A stretch of 64,000 bases of DNA, from assembly GCF_010730355.1 (NCBI RefSeq), contig NZ_AP022576.1:372001-436000 (forward strand), read 5' to 3'. Position 1 is the first letter of the stretch. Each line of letters starts with the position of its first letter. This stretch comes from Mycobacterium florentinum. GTDB lineage: Bacteria > Actinomycetota > Actinomycetes > Mycobacteriales > Mycobacteriaceae. Positions 34,460 to 44,521 of the stretch are shown in pieces. Under the pieces are notes generated by a model, which was given only the letters and a program-made list of their open reading frames with translations, was not told the DNA's origin and made no database searches. The translations under genes and the position numbers were made by a program.

Positions 34460-35178
34460 CCGTCGAAGAGATCTTTGAAGGGACCGCGGACTACAGCGGG
34501 TTCTCCGCACTGCCCCAGGTCGATCAGACCGCCCGCACCCCGCACCAGCGCCGGCCCCGGTTCGACGGTGACGTGTCGGAGCTGCCGGACCGGGCGTGCT
34601 GGGCGCTGCAGCAGCTGCTGACGCGCCGTTACATCAGCGCCGAAGCCGATCGCGACGTTTACACCTGGGTGCTGGAGTACCGCCCACAGCTGTCCGTCAG
34701 ACTCTCCGAACTGGATCTCTTGCTGCGTATCGTCGAGGGCGCGGACGTGGCGTTCGTCGAGCAGGCCCGCTACGAATCCTCGCGGGGTGTAAAGCTTTTG
34801 CGCCGTGAACCGCTGGGCACGTATGACTCGATTTTGGCGCTGCACCTGGCCCAGATGATGCGCGCCTCGGGTGATCAAGCGGTCGTGATCAGCCGCGACG
34901 AAATGCACGGATTGTTCGCCGGTGTGCTCAACGACGTCGACCGCGACGCCGTCACGTTCACCGCCCGCATCGACGCTGCCATCACCCGGCTTGCCTCCCT
35001 GGAGATCCTGCGCAAGACCCGCGACGACGAGGACAGCTACACCGTCAGCCCGGTCATCAACGCCGTCATGACCGCCTCGGTGATCACCGAACTACAGCAG
35101 CAGTTCGAAGTCCTGCTGGGCGGCAGCATCGCCCAGTTGCAGGACGGCGACGACGAGGAGGAACGCGAGGATGACTGA
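34456..35178 (+). CDS. jetB: JetB / MksE-type protein (DUF4194)
   Basis: A 240-residue KITE-like winged-helix protein ([30 protein letters not shown] at 45-75, SRDEMHGLF and [15 protein letters not shown] later) with an acidic C-terminus. DUF4194 proteins dimerise on the DUF3375 kleisin. GTG 34456 overlaps the jetA stop (GTGA), and its own end overlaps jetC by 8 bases, so the three are translationally coupled. Confidence 0.87.
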   Translation: MTVEEIFEGTADYSGFSALPQVDQTARTPHQRRPRFDGDVSELPDRACWALQQLLTRRYISAEADRDVYTWVLEYRPQLSVRLSELDLLLRIVEGADVAFVEQARYESSRGVKLLRREPLGTYDSILALHLAQMMRASGDQAVVISRDEMHGLFAGVLNDVDRDAVTFTARIDAAITRLASLEILRKTRDDEDSYTVSPVINAVMTASVITELQQQFEVLLGGSIAQLQDGDDEEEREDD

Positions 35179-38100
35179 ACAGTTCCACTTGTCGCGCCTG
35201 CAGGTCATCAACTGGGGCGTCTTCGACGGGTACCACTCGATCCCGTTCAGCGAAGGCGGAGCGTTGATCGCCGGCGCCTCAGGCAGTGGCAAATCCTCAC
35301 TGCTGGATGCCATTTCGCTCGGCTTCCTGCCGTTCAACCGACGCAACTTCAACGCCTCCGGCGACGCCACCGCGGCGGGTTCCAGCGCCGGCCGGCGCAC
35401 CGTCGACAAATACGTTCGCGGCGCGTGGGGTCAGCGCTGCGACGGCGGCACCAGCAAGGTGATGTACCTGCGCGGTGACGGCACCGCCTGGTCGGCGATC
35501 GCCGTCACTTACACCAGTAACACCGGCCGCACCGTCACCGGCCTGGTGCTCAAATGGCTCACCGGCGAATCCCGGTCGGATTCCTCGAGCCGGTTTGTCC
35601 TGGCTGACGGTGATCGCGACATCGAGAACGTCTGCAACCGCTGGGCCGCCGGCCGTTTCGATGCGGCCGTGTTCAAGGACGACTGGCGCTTCTCCACCAA
35701 AGTGGAATCGCAGTACCTCGCCCAGCTTTACGCCACCATCGGCATCCGTGCCTCCGACGCCGCGCAGCAGCTGCTCGGCAAGGCCAAATCACTGAAAAGT
35801 GTTGGTGGGCTCGAGCAATTCGTCCGGGAATTCATGCTCGACGAGCCCGGCAGCCTGACCCGGCTACCCGAGGCGCTCAAGCAGATCGATCCACTGGTCG
35901 ACGCCCGCGAGCTGCTGGCCGTGGCGCAACGCAAGCGCAAGATCCTCGGCGACATCGAGAAGATCCAGCAGCGCTACGCCTCGGAATCTTCGGACCTGGG
36001 CATCATCGATCTGGTCGACCAGCCGATGGTGCGGGCCTACACCGATCACCTCCGGCTCGCGCAGTGCCCGGCCCAGATCGAATCGCTCGACACCACCATC
36101 GACCAGCTCGGCAACGAATACGAGGACGTCACCCGTCAGCTTAATCTCGCTAAGGCCGAAGGTGATTCGCTCAACGCACAGATCAGCGGATCCAGCACCA
36201 GCCTGGGGCCGCTGCAGTCGCAGGTGGCCGGCGCCGAGGCGCACGCTGAGCAGGTGTCGCGTCGGCGCACCGCCTACGAAGCCATGCTCAGCACGCACGA
36301 TCTCGACGTCCCGGACTCCGCCGACGAATTCTGGAATCTGCGTGAGGAACTCAGCACGCGAGCCACGGAGCTGTTGGCCAAACTGGATCGCGGCCGAGAA
36401 GCCTCGACCGATGCCGAATACGCCCAGAAGGTCGCCCGCATCGCCCGCGACGACGCCGCCAAGGAGCTCAAACGTGTTGAACACGTGGGCTCGGCGCTTC
36501 CGGAGTTCGCGTTGGCAATGCGCGAACACATCTGTGCCGCCGTCGGTGTCAAACCGGAAGAGCTGCCTTACATCGCTGAGCTGATGGATCTGCGGCCCGA
36601 GCAGAGCCGCTGGCGCGTCGCGGTGGAGAAGGTGCTGCGCGGCGTGGGTTTGCGGCTGCTGGTGCCCGACCGCCACTACGCGGCGGTGCTGCGGTTCGTC
36701 AACGAGACCAACATGGGTGGGCGGCTTCAGCTGCATCACGTCCGCGCCCGCTTCGTCGGCGCCGAGGTCACCGAGGCCGATCCGAACACGTTGGCCGGCA
36801 AGCTGTTTGTGGTCGACCCGACGCATGCCTGCGCCGCCGAGGCCGCCGACGTCGTGGCTGCCGCGGGTGATCACGTCTGCGTGGACAGCCCCGAGGTGTT
36901 CCCGCGATTCCGGCGCGCCGTCACCGACACCGGCCTTTATAAGGATTCCGAACGCCTGGCCATCAAGGACGACCGCCGTCCACTCAAACAGGCCGACTAC
37001 ATCTACCAGGGCGACGTTGCCGCCAAGATCGACGCGCTGACAGTGGATTTAGCCAACGCCGAAGAGGCGTTTCGCCGCGCCCGCGGTGTTGCGGACGATA
37101 TCGCCGCCGAGCGCCAGCAGTGGCGGGACCGCGCCGCCGCGTTCAAGGCGATCTGCGATCAGTTCGAGCAGTGGACCCATGTCGACACCGAGACCGCCGA
37201 CGGGCACGCCGACCGGCTACGCGAGCAGTTCGAGCTGCTGCTGGCCGACAATCCCGATATCGAGGCGCTCACCGCGCGCGCCGAAGAGTGCTGGGAGCAG
37301 ATCCAGGCTCTAATGACCCGTCGCGGCGCTATCCAGACCCGTCGCGACGATCTCGACGGTCGCCGCACCCGGCTGCTCGAGCTGCAGGAACGGCTCACCC
37401 CCGCATTCGTGTCCGAGCCGCTGACCGATCTGTTGAATCGCTACGGCGCCGACGTGCCGGTTTCGCTGGACCTGCTCAACCCCGAGCCGTACCGCGATGC
37501 GGTGTTCACCGCGATCCGTCGCGAACGCGAGCAACTGCGCGAAAGTCGCAGGCGCTCATACGATGAGCTGGCGCGCATCCTGAACACGTTCGATACCGCG
37601 TTTCCCGACGCGATCCCCAACGACAGCGAGGTGTTCGACGAACGCGTGCACGATTACGTCGCGTTGTGCCGTCACATCGACGAACGGGAACTCCCCGAGG
37701 CCTACGAGCGGATGATGCGGCTGGTCACCGAGCAGGCACCCGACGCCATCCTGACCTTGCACCGGGTCGCCGAGCAGGAGGCCCGGCGGATCAGCGAGCA
37801 GATCGAACGGGTCAATACCGGCCTAGGTGCGGTGGAGTTCAACCGCGGTACCCGGCTCACGCTGCGCGCCACCTCGCGCAGCCTGACCGCGGTCGCCGAA
37901 CTCACCGAGATCGTTCGGGCCATCTCACGGCGCATCGCCGAAGTCGGCCTCGGCGACAAGCAGGCCATCTTGGACCAGTACGCCGACATCCTGCGCCTGC
38001 GCAACCGATTGGCGTCGACCGCGCCGGAGGACAAGGCCTGGACCCGCGACGCCCTTGACGTCCGAAACCGGTTCACCTTCGACTGCGCCGAATGGGATGT

Positions 38101-38533
38101 CAGCAGCGACGAGCTGATCCGAACCCACAGCAACGCCGGCGACAACTCCGGTGGCGAGCAGGAGAAGCTGATGGCTTTCTGCCTGGCCGGGGCGTTGAGC
38201 TTCAACCTGGCGACGCCCGAAAGTGCGGATAACAAACCGGTTTTCGCCCAGCTCATGCTGGATGAGGCGTTTTCCAAGTCCGACCCGCAATTCGCCCAGC
38301 AGGCGTTGCAGGCGTTCCGTAAGTTCGGCTTCCAGCTCGTCATCGTGGCCACGGTGCAGAACGCCACCACGATTCAGCCCTACATCGACAGCGTGGTGAT
38401 GGTGTCCAAGCGTGAAGCCACCGGCCGCAATGCCCGCCCGGTGGCGACGGTGACCACAAAGACGATCACGGACTTCAGCGCGCTGCGCCACGAGATGCGG
38501 ACGTCGGCGGCGCTGGTCCCGGCTGGAGTGTGA
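35171..38533 (+). CDS. jetC: JetC / MksB-type SMC-like ATPase
   Basis: A 1120-residue ABC/SMC ATPase: Walker A GASGSGKS (35-42), two long coiled-coil arms (about 260-470 and 620-900) around a hinge-like region near 480-600, ABC signature NSGGEQEKL (992-1000) and Walker B LMLDEAF (D1031, E1032). The catalytic Glu is present, so it should be an active loop-extruding motor. In Wadjet it recognises circular DNA and hands it to the JetD nuclease. No JetD gene follows. Confidence 0.92.
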   Translation: MTEQFHLSRLQVINWGVFDGYHSIPFSEGGALIAGASGSGKSSLLDAISLGFLPFNRRNFNASGDATAAGSSAGRRTVDKYVRGAWGQRCDGGTSKVMYLRGDGTAWSAIAVTYTSNTGRTVTGLVLKWLTGESRSDSSSRFVLADGDRDIENVCNRWAAGRFDAAVFKDDWRFSTKVESQYLAQLYATIGIRASDAAQQLLGKAKSLKSVGGLEQFVREFMLDEPGSLTRLPEALKQIDPLVDARELLAVAQRKRKILGDIEKIQQRYASESSDLGIIDLVDQPMVRAYTDHLRLAQCPAQIESLDTTIDQLGNEYEDVTRQLNLAKAEGDSLNAQISGSSTSLGPLQSQVAGAEAHAEQVSRRRTAYEAMLSTHDLDVPDSADEFWNLREELSTRATELLAKLDRGREASTDAEYAQKVARIARDDAAKELKRVEHVGSALPEFALAMREHICAAVGVKPEELPYIAELMDLRPEQSRWRVAVEKVLRGVGLRLLVPDRHYAAVLRFVNETNMGGRLQLHHVRARFVGAEVTEADPNTLAGKLFVVDPTHACAAEAADVVAAAGDHVCVDSPEVFPRFRRAVTDTGLYKDSERLAIKDDRRPLKQADYIYQGDVAAKIDALTVDLANAEEAFRRARGVADDIAAERQQWRDRAAAFKAICDQFEQWTHVDTETADGHADRLREQFELLLADNPDIEALTARAEECWEQIQALMTRRGAIQTRRDDLDGRRTRLLELQERLTPAFVSEPLTDLLNRYGADVPVSLDLLNPEPYRDAVFTAIRREREQLRESRRRSYDELARILNTFDTAFPDAIPNDSEVFDERVHDYVALCRHIDERELPEAYERMMRLVTEQAPDAILTLHRVAEQEARRISEQIERVNTGLGAVEFNRGTRLTLRATSRSLTAVAELTEIVRAISRRIAEVGLGDKQAILDQYADILRLRNRLASTAPEDKAWTRDALDVRNRFTFDCAEWDVSSDELIRTHSNAGDNSGGEQEKLMAFCLAGALSFNLATPESADNKPVFAQLMLDEAFSKSDPQFAQQALQAFRKFGFQLVIVATVQNATTIQPYIDSVVMVSKREATGRNARPVATVTTKTITDFSALRHEMRTSAALVPAGV

Positions 38534-38705
38534 TGCCCGCGAGCTCAGCCCGAAAACCGAAGGGCGCCATTGCCATCGCCGATGCGAACCGCTGGAATCC
38601 TTCGCAATGAACGGGCTCGATTGGGAGATCTTTGCCTCGCTCGTGCGGCTGGTCGGCCTAGTATTGCTTGGTCAGCGCGGACTATTCGACTGAGCAGAGG
38701 GGCTG
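38534..38705 (+). other. Expected jetD position: only tiny ORFs
   Basis: After jetC the strand has only a 25-codon ORF from ATG 38533 ([20 protein letters not shown], then WNPSQ stop) and a 28-codon ORF from 38608 (MNGLDWEIFASLVRLVG...). A JetD (DUF3322-DUF2220/TOPRIM) gene would need about 1.1-1.2 kb. These may be remnants of a deleted jetD or chance ORFs. Confidence 0.5.
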
Positions 38706-39527
38706 TTGAAGCATCGAATGACGTTTCGTGTTCCGATTCTGTTGGCCGGCTGCGTGGTTGGTTTGGTGACCGGTGGCCAAATCGGAGTTTCGCGGGGCGA
38801 CACCGGTGCGGCCTACCCTTTTTCGTGTGCGCGAGGCTCGTTGACGGCGGATTTCGCTAGCCGTGACGGGCTACCGCAAAGTTCAGTTCCGCCGTCGGAG
38901 TGGTACCGCACGAGTGCCGGGGGCCAGTACCTGAATCAGGGGTGGGGTCCGGCAGCGGACGTCCTCCCGCCGCCGGTCATCCCGCAGGGCGCGGGTTGCG
39001 ATGCCAACACGTGGAAGCGGGAGCGGATCCTCGCGGTGGCCATGCGCTACATCTACGCGCCGGACAACGCGCTGGGGCTGCAATACCGTCACCATCACAT
39101 TCCCGGCTGGGACCCGCCGGCCTCGACTCACGCCGATGCCCCCGAGGAGAATCCCGACACTGACACCCCGCACGAGGCGGTTGCCTGGAGTTCCGGGCGG
39201 GGCCTGGATTGTTCCAATTTCACCGCGTGGGTCTACAACTACGGGTTGGGCATCAAGTTCAACGGCGACGTCCACCAGCAAAACGACGGCCAGGCGGGTC
39301 CGATGGGCGGTCGTATTCCCAAGGAAGGGCCCTTCGCGCCCGGGGACCTGATTTATTTGCATCCCAACGGAAGTGAGAGCCAGGCCTCGCATGTGGTGAT
39401 CTACATCGACGACCAACACATCATCGATAGCCGCGTCAATGCCCAGAACGTCATTGGGGTTCAGATTCGCAATCGGCAGGGTTGGTACCGGTCCGCTGTC
39501 CTCGGCGCGTGGCGGCCGATCGTCTGA
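38706..39527 (+). CDS. Secreted NlpC/P60-family peptidase
   Basis: A 273-residue exported protein. The signal (MTFRVPILLAGCVVGLVTGG) follows a TTG at 38706; ATG 38718 is an alternative start. The catalytic Cys is in GLDCSNFTAWVYNYG and the His in ASHVVIYIDD, with APGDLIYLHP between, as in NlpC/P60 peptidoglycan endopeptidases. The long N-terminal region (30-120) lacks known binding modules. It probably cleaves stem peptides. No functional tie to the jet operon is evident. Confidence 0.83.
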   Translation: MKHRMTFRVPILLAGCVVGLVTGGQIGVSRGDTGAAYPFSCARGSLTADFASRDGLPQSSVPPSEWYRTSAGGQYLNQGWGPAADVLPPPVIPQGAGCDANTWKRERILAVAMRYIYAPDNALGLQYRHHHIPGWDPPASTHADAPEENPDTDTPHEAVAWSSGRGLDCSNFTAWVYNYGLGIKFNGDVHQQNDGQAGPMGGRIPKEGPFAPGDLIYLHPNGSESQASHVVIYIDDQHIIDSRVNAQNVIGVQIRNRQGWYRSAVLGAWRPIV

Positions 39528-39561
39528 GCGGTCCGGGATCAGTTACGGCCTGATTCCCGGG

Positions 39562-39918
39562 TCAGGTGCAAAGCGAGGGCGCATCGCATACGTTGCCGGG
39601 GCAATAGATCGAGTGGGCGGCGTTGACCATCGTTCCGACGTCCGGCAACGTCACGCTCCTCTTGTCCAAGTGGGCGTGGACCTCGTCGGCAATCTGTTGT
39701 GGCGTCCAACCCCACACGAGGTCGTAGCAGATGAGGTGCGCCTCGCCGATGAGCGCCTCCTCTGTCTGTGGTGGCCAGCTGAGGCCGACGGCGCGCAGTT
39801 GCGCGAGGTATGCCTCGTCTTGGGCGGTGGTGGCGGTTGCTGTGGCGGCGCTACCAACCAGCGCGGCGCCAGCGATCATGGGGATGGCGAGTCCAGCGAG
39901 CCAGCGTGCTGAGGGCAT
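39562..39918 (-). CDS. Secreted DUF732 protein
   Basis: A 118-residue mycobacterial secreted protein: signal MPSARWLAGLAIPMIAGAAL, mature DEAYLAQLRAVGLSW and a four-Cys core (HLICYDL, IYCPGNVC, SLCT). DUF732 proteins are common in mycobacteria, small, exported and uncharacterised. ATG 39918 has GGAAGGG six bases upstream; the frame upstream is ignored. Confidence 0.83.
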   Translation of the reverse strand: MPSARWLAGLAIPMIAGAALVGSAATATATTAQDEAYLAQLRAVGLSWPPQTEEALIGEAHLICYDLVWGWTPQQIADEVHAHLDKRSVTLPDVGTMVNAAHSIYCPGNVCDAPSLCT

Positions 39919-40268
39919 TTCATTCCCTTCCGTTCTTTTTGCGTTAGCAAGGGCGCCCGTGGGGGCAAAGCTGCACAAACAAGGAGAATAGCGAACGGCA
40001 GGCAAGGCAGCTCCTCAACGACAATGTGTTGACGGACGGAGCTGCGCTCCCCATCCCAATCACGGGTGACCACCGCCCGGGCGCCAGGCAGCTCAGCGTG
40101 TTTTGACAACGTCGATAGCCTGCCGGCGAAACGCTCGTCTAGCTGGAATTCCTTGTGCCGAAGCCTATCTCACAGTCTCGATTCACCGAGTGGGCGCATC
40201 ATCGCCGCCGCGCCGTCGTTTCCAAATTGAAGATGGTCCGCATTTCTGCACCGATTGGAAGTCGTCAG
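39919..40268. other. About 350 bases, no confident gene
   Basis: This divergent gap between the DUF732 and amidase genes should hold both promoters. A minus-strand frame (SKHAELPGARAVVTRDWDGE...) runs through 39980-40109 but has no recognisable family or ribosome site. No palindrome of note. Confidence 0.5.
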
Positions 40269-41687
40269 GTGAATGCCGTACATGCCTTTCGCGACGATGC
40301 CCTCGGCGAGCTCGACGCCGTCGGAATCGTTGCCGCATTGCAAGCGCGTCAAGTGTCGGTACCCGAAGTTGTCGAGGCCGCGATTACGCGCACCGAAGCG
40401 GTTAATCCCATCCTCAACGGGCTGGCCTTCGAGACCTTCGACCGCGCGCGGGCCAGAGCCGGGGAAAGTCATGCTGAACGCTTCTTCGGCGGGGTGCCCA
40501 GCTTCCTCAAGGACTGTGAAGCCGTAGCCGGTATGCCGACAATGGCGGGCAGCGACGCCTGGGAGCCTCAACCCGCCTCGGCGGACGGTGAATTCGCTCG
40601 CGCGTACCTGGCGATGGGAATGGTGCCGCTCGGCTTGACGCGCATGTCGGAATTCGGGTTCAACGCGGCAACCGAGCACCCGCGGCTCGGCGCGGTACGC
40701 ACTCCATGGAATCCGGAACACACCGCCGGCGGATCATCGTCGGGCTCGGGGGCGTTCGTCGCGGCCGGCGTCGTGCCGATCGCGCAGGGCAACGACGCCG
40801 GTGGATCGATCCGAATTCCGGCCTCCTGCAACGGTTTGGTTGGACTCAAGCCGTCGCGGGGCCGGCTGCCAATGGATAAGCAGATGCGCCGGTTGCCGAT
40901 CGGTCCCATCGAAAACGGGGTGCTGACCCGCTCCGTGCGCGACACCGCGGCGTTTTATCGCGAGGCCGAGCGGCTTCACCACAATCGGAAGTTGCCGGCC
41001 ATCGGTGACGTCAGCGCGCCCGGACGTGCCCGGCTCCGGATCGCCGTGTGCACGCAGCCCGGCGTAGGCACATGTAGCAGTGGGATTTCGGAGTTGGCGC
41101 TGAAGACCGCCGCCGTCCTCGAAGAACTCGGGCATCGCGTCGAACAGGTTGATCAGCCCTTGGTGCCGGCATCCTTCGCCGACGATTACCTGCTGTTCTG
41201 TTCTTATTGTGCGTATTTCGTGATGGCGCAGGTGCGGGTTAGCCGCTATGTCGGTGGTCCCGCCGTCGATAGTGACAAGCTGGACAACTTCACCCGTGGT
41301 CTGGCTCAGTTGGGTGGCCGCAACCTGCACCGCATGCCGCGGGTGATCGATCGGCTGAAACGACTGCGACGTCGCAGCGCCGGCTTCTTCAATGACTACG
41401 ACGCGGTGTTGACCCCCACGCTCAATCGGGAAACTCCACGCGTTGGGTACTTTGACCCCACCGCTGACTGTCAACGGGTCATCGATCGACTCACCGATTG
41501 GGTCGTGTTCCTCCCGCAGTACAACATCACCGGGGAGCCGTCGATCTCGCTGCCCCTGGCCGAATCGGGAGCAGGCATGCCGGTGGGAATGATGCTGGCA
41601 GCCGACATCGGGCAGGAGGCGCGGCTGCTGGAGCTGGCCTACGAACTTGAAGAGGCGCAACCGTGGCGACAAATCCAGTCCGCCTAA
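40269..41687 (+). CDS. AmiC-like amidase-signature enzyme
   Basis: A 472-residue amidase, similar over its length to M. tuberculosis AmiC (Rv2888c, 473 residues). The Ser-Ser-Lys triad is K81 (SFLKD), S156 (AGGSSSGSG) and nucleophile S180 (DAGGSIRIPASCNG). The start is GTG 40269 with GGAAG seven bases upstream; it gives VNAVHAFRDDALGELDAV, matching the AmiC N-terminus. The longer frame to 40155 has no such match. It hydrolyses an unknown amide. Its last 25 bases overlap the next gene. Confidence 0.88.
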   Translation: MNAVHAFRDDALGELDAVGIVAALQARQVSVPEVVEAAITRTEAVNPILNGLAFETFDRARARAGESHAERFFGGVPSFLKDCEAVAGMPTMAGSDAWEPQPASADGEFARAYLAMGMVPLGLTRMSEFGFNAATEHPRLGAVRTPWNPEHTAGGSSSGSGAFVAAGVVPIAQGNDAGGSIRIPASCNGLVGLKPSRGRLPMDKQMRRLPIGPIENGVLTRSVRDTAAFYREAERLHHNRKLPAIGDVSAPGRARLRIAVCTQPGVGTCSSGISELALKTAAVLEELGHRVEQVDQPLVPASFADDYLLFCSYCAYFVMAQVRVSRYVGGPAVDSDKLDNFTRGLAQLGGRNLHRMPRVIDRLKRLRRRSAGFFNDYDAVLTPTLNRETPRVGYFDPTADCQRVIDRLTDWVVFLPQYNITGEPSISLPLAESGAGMPVGMMLAADIGQEARLLELAYELEEAQPWRQIQSA

Positions 41688-43180
41688 ATCCGCACGACGC
41701 GGGCCGGCTGCGCTCGGAATTATCCGCGGTTGATCACCTGATGCTTCGGGGTGAGGCAAACCCGCGTTTACGCTCGGGGTTCATCTCGGTGGAAATCCTT
41801 GATAACCAGCCGGATTGGGATCGGTTCCGGGCTCGCGCCGAGGATGTCTCTCGGCGGGTGCTGCGGCCGCGGCAGAAGGTGGTCGTGCCGGTCTTACCCA
41901 CGGCCGCGCCACGCTGGGTGATAGATCCCGAGTTCAATATCGAGTTTCATGTCCGACGGGTGCGCGTGCCGGGACCCGGCACCTTGCGCGAGCTGTTCGA
42001 CATGGCCGAGGTGATGCTGCAGTCGCCGTTCGACATTGCCCGGCCGTTGTGGACTGCCACCCTCGTCGAAGGTCTGACCGACGGCAGGGCCGCAGCGCTG
42101 CTACACCTCAGCCATGCGGTGGTCGACGGTGTCGGCAGCGTGAAGATGTTCGCGCCCATCTACGACCTGGAACGAAATCCGCCCGCGGAACCGACTCCCC
42201 CGCAACCGGTCCCACAGGATTTGTCCGCCAAGGAATTGATGCGAGAAGGCGTCGCTCGCCTGCCCGGTGTGTTCGCGTCCGGGGTCCGGGGTGCGCTGTC
42301 CACGATCGGCCGTGCGGCCCGTGACCCAGCGGCGACCGTGACGGGGGTCGTTGGCTACGCCCGCTCGAGTGCGCGCATCCTGCAGCCCGCGGCCGGGCCT
42401 TCGCCGTTGCTGCGCAGCCGCGGCGTGGCGACCCGGACCGAAGCGCTCGACATGGAACTCCACGACCTGGACCAGGCGGCCAAAGCCTGCGACGGGTCGA
42501 TCAACGAGGTCTACCTCGCCGGTCTATGCGCCGTGTTGCGGCGCTACCACTGCGCCTTTGGCACTGCGATCAGCACACTGCCCATGGTCGTGCCGGTGAA
42601 CTTGCGCACCGAAGACGACCCAACCGGCGGCAATAAGTTCGCCGCCGTCGGCCTGGCGGCACCGGTCGGCGCGCCCGACCCGGCGGAGCGCATTCACCAG
42701 ATCCGCGCGCAGATGACGCGGCGCCGCGAGGAGCCCGCCAAGGGCCTGATCGGCGCCGTTGCGCCCGCACTGAGCATGCTGCCCACGCCGGTGTTGGTAC
42801 AGCTGATGCTCCGGTCGGCCGCGGCATCGGACGTGCTGGCGACCAACATCCCACTCTACTCGCAGGACACCTACCTTTGCGGCGCAAAGGTATTGCGGCA
42901 GTATGGGTTTGGTCCGATGAACGGCACGGCGGTGGAATTTGCCCTGGTGTCCAGGGGCGGGATGTGCACCATCACCGCTCGCTACGACCGGGCCGCCGTC
43001 CAGCGGGAAAGGTTGTTCGCCCAATGCCTGCTGGAGGGCTTCAATGAAGTCCTCGCCTTGGCCGGTGAACCCGCCCCGTGTGCCGTGCCGGCATCCTTCA
43101 GCGCGCGCGACCCCACTTCCTCAACCAGGTTGGTTGCGATGCGTGACCGCCCCCGAGGAATACCCGCAGGCCAGTCATAG
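41663..43180 (+). CDS. Wax ester synthase/diacylglycerol acyltransferase family (Tgs-like)
   Basis: A 505-residue WS/DGAT-family acyltransferase: LSAVDHLMLRGE at the N-terminus, PLWTATLVEGL, the active-site region LSHAVVDGVGS near 152-162, NLRTEDDP and TNIP-type C-terminal motifs. The family motif HHxxxDG reads SHAVVDG, so the first His is replaced while the catalytic second His and Asp remain. It would make storage triacylglycerol or wax esters. GTG 41663 lies inside the amidase gene, implying coupling. Confidence 0.87.
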   Translation: MATNPVRLNPHDAGRLRSELSAVDHLMLRGEANPRLRSGFISVEILDNQPDWDRFRARAEDVSRRVLRPRQKVVVPVLPTAAPRWVIDPEFNIEFHVRRVRVPGPGTLRELFDMAEVMLQSPFDIARPLWTATLVEGLTDGRAAALLHLSHAVVDGVGSVKMFAPIYDLERNPPAEPTPPQPVPQDLSAKELMREGVARLPGVFASGVRGALSTIGRAARDPAATVTGVVGYARSSARILQPAAGPSPLLRSRGVATRTEALDMELHDLDQAAKACDGSINEVYLAGLCAVLRRYHCAFGTAISTLPMVVPVNLRTEDDPTGGNKFAAVGLAAPVGAPDPAERIHQIRAQMTRRREEPAKGLIGAVAPALSMLPTPVLVQLMLRSAAASDVLATNIPLYSQDTYLCGAKVLRQYGFGPMNGTAVEFALVSRGGMCTITARYDRAAVQRERLFAQCLLEGFNEVLALAGEPAPCAVPASFSARDPTSSTRLVAMRDRPRGIPAGQS

Positions 43181-43254
43181 CCAACTGAGACCTCGGGTGC
43201 GGGCAAACCACGCGAACACGGGTCCGCGACCCAGGAAAAGCGGGTGGCTGTAGC

Positions 43255-43821
43255 GTGACGCCCGTGAACTCTCTCCGGGTGTACTCCTCGATCGTGATCG
43301 CGGCCTGTGCCGCGGCAACCGTTCTGATGCTCGCTGGAACGGGTACGGCAACCGCGGCCGGCTCGTGCCCAACCGCAGCAGCGCCGGCCGGTGGAACGCC
43401 TGATTGGACGCTTTCCGGGACCACCGGCAGCGTCGCCGTCATCGGATCCACCGATACGACCGCCCCGCGCGTGACGGTGACGGCACCGTTCAGCGTGAAC
43501 CAGACCCAGGTGCATACGCTGCACGCCGGAGACGGACCGGTGGTCTCACCCACTGCCAAGGTTTCCGTCTGCTACATGGGTGTCAACGGACGTGACGGGT
43601 CCGTGTTCGACAGCAGCTACGATCGGGGCGCCCCGGTCGACTTCCCGCTCACTGGAGTGGTGCCGGGCTTCCAGAAGGCCATCGCCGGACAGAAGGTCGG
43701 GTCTACGGTCGCCGTCGCGATGGTCCCCGCGGATGGGTACCCCGAGGGCCAGCCCAGCGCGGGGATCCGGCCGGGCGACTCGCTGATCTTCGCGATCAAA
43801 ATCCTCAGCGCCGCCGGCTGA
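43255..43821 (+). CDS. Secreted FKBP-type peptidyl-prolyl isomerase
   Basis: A 188-residue exported protein: signal sequence to about residue 35 (MLAGTGTATAAGS), a linker, then the FKBP domain with VSVCYMGVNGRDGSVFDSSYDRG, FPLTGVVPGFQKAIAGQKVG and RPGDSLIFAIKIL. Key FKBP positions (FDSS, VVPGF, AYG-equivalent PADGYPEGQ) are recognisable. It should assist folding of exported proteins. GTG 43255 is used; GTG 43264 is close. Confidence 0.88.
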   Translation: MTPVNSLRVYSSIVIAACAAATVLMLAGTGTATAAGSCPTAAAPAGGTPDWTLSGTTGSVAVIGSTDTTAPRVTVTAPFSVNQTQVHTLHAGDGPVVSPTAKVSVCYMGVNGRDGSVFDSSYDRGAPVDFPLTGVVPGFQKAIAGQKVGSTVAVAMVPADGYPEGQPSAGIRPGDSLIFAIKILSAAG

Positions 43822-43892
43822 ACCGCAGGGCACGCCGGTACATCGGCCAATTGCATTGCCGCCGAGCGTATTCGCTGCGATAGCGGACGATG

Positions 43893-44030
43893 CTACCGTG
43901 GAAACAGGTATGCAATCAGGCTGAGAACGAGTGCTGCGATCCCTGAAATTCCAGCGACGATTGTCCAGGTATCCCTGCGAGGGCGGCGGGCGAAGACGAC
44001 CAATCGAGGGTCTGACCGCGCCCCGAACAT
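43893..44030 (-). CDS. Tiny single-TM protein
   Basis: A 45-residue ORF starting MFGARSDPRLVVFARRPRRD and ending in one hydrophobic helix (TWTIVAGISGIAALVLSLIA, then YLFPR). Basic residues before the helix predict an N-in orientation. The Shine-Dalgarno is weak. It is included because the composition is unmistakably membrane-like, but it may be chance or a remnant in a decaying region. Confidence 0.35.
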   Translation of the reverse strand: MFGARSDPRLVVFARRPRRDTWTIVAGISGIAALVLSLIAYLFPR

Positions 44031-44057
44031 GCAGTCGCCCAGCCGATTTAGCCTGAT

Positions 44058-44520
44058 CTATGCCTCGGCCTTGGCGGCAAACGCATAGACGACGTTGGTC
44101 TCTGCGCTGGTGATGCCGGAGTGACGAATGTAATCGAGATTCGCGGTGTGCACCCGGTCGCGATCCTGCGGCGAGAGCTGCTCGATGGTGCCGCGGTACC
44201 CCGAGCCGAGTATCGCCGCCCACCATGCCTCGGGCGATGTGATCGCATGCGCCCCGGATTCGGCGATGACTTCGGCCTGACCAACCCCGCCCTCCCGCAA
44301 CACTTCACGCAGTGACACCGGATCGCAGATGCGATCCCATGGATTGAAGCCCTTGTAGAGATCGGGCCGAACCTCGCGAATCGATGCCCAGAAGGCGGTA
44401 TTGGCGGGCTCGAGAAACCGTGGTCCCCAGGTGGTGATCGCCAGCGTGCCTCCCCAGCGCACGTTGTCCCACAACGCCCGTACCGCGGCGCCGATGTCGG
44501 GCACGAAGAAGACACCGAAA
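44058..44520 (-). pseudogene. 5'-truncated SAM-dependent methyltransferase
   Basis: The C-terminal half of a class I methyltransferase: FGVFFVPDIGAAVRALWDNV, RWGGTLAITTWGP, then the SPEAWWAAILGSGYRGTIEQL lid region to the stop. The SAM-binding GxGxG half is absent: upstream of about 44520 the frame becomes non-homologous and switches into an oppositely oriented gene fragment. No start codon with a ribosome site is seen. Non-functional as a methyltransferase. Confidence 0.7.
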
Positions 44521-44521
44521 A

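Noticed and set aside
38533..38694. JetD in two pieces after jetC
   Set aside because: The two tiny ORFs (25 and 28 codons) show no similarity I can recognise to DUF3322/DUF2220 or TOPRIM motifs; kept only as possible remnants.
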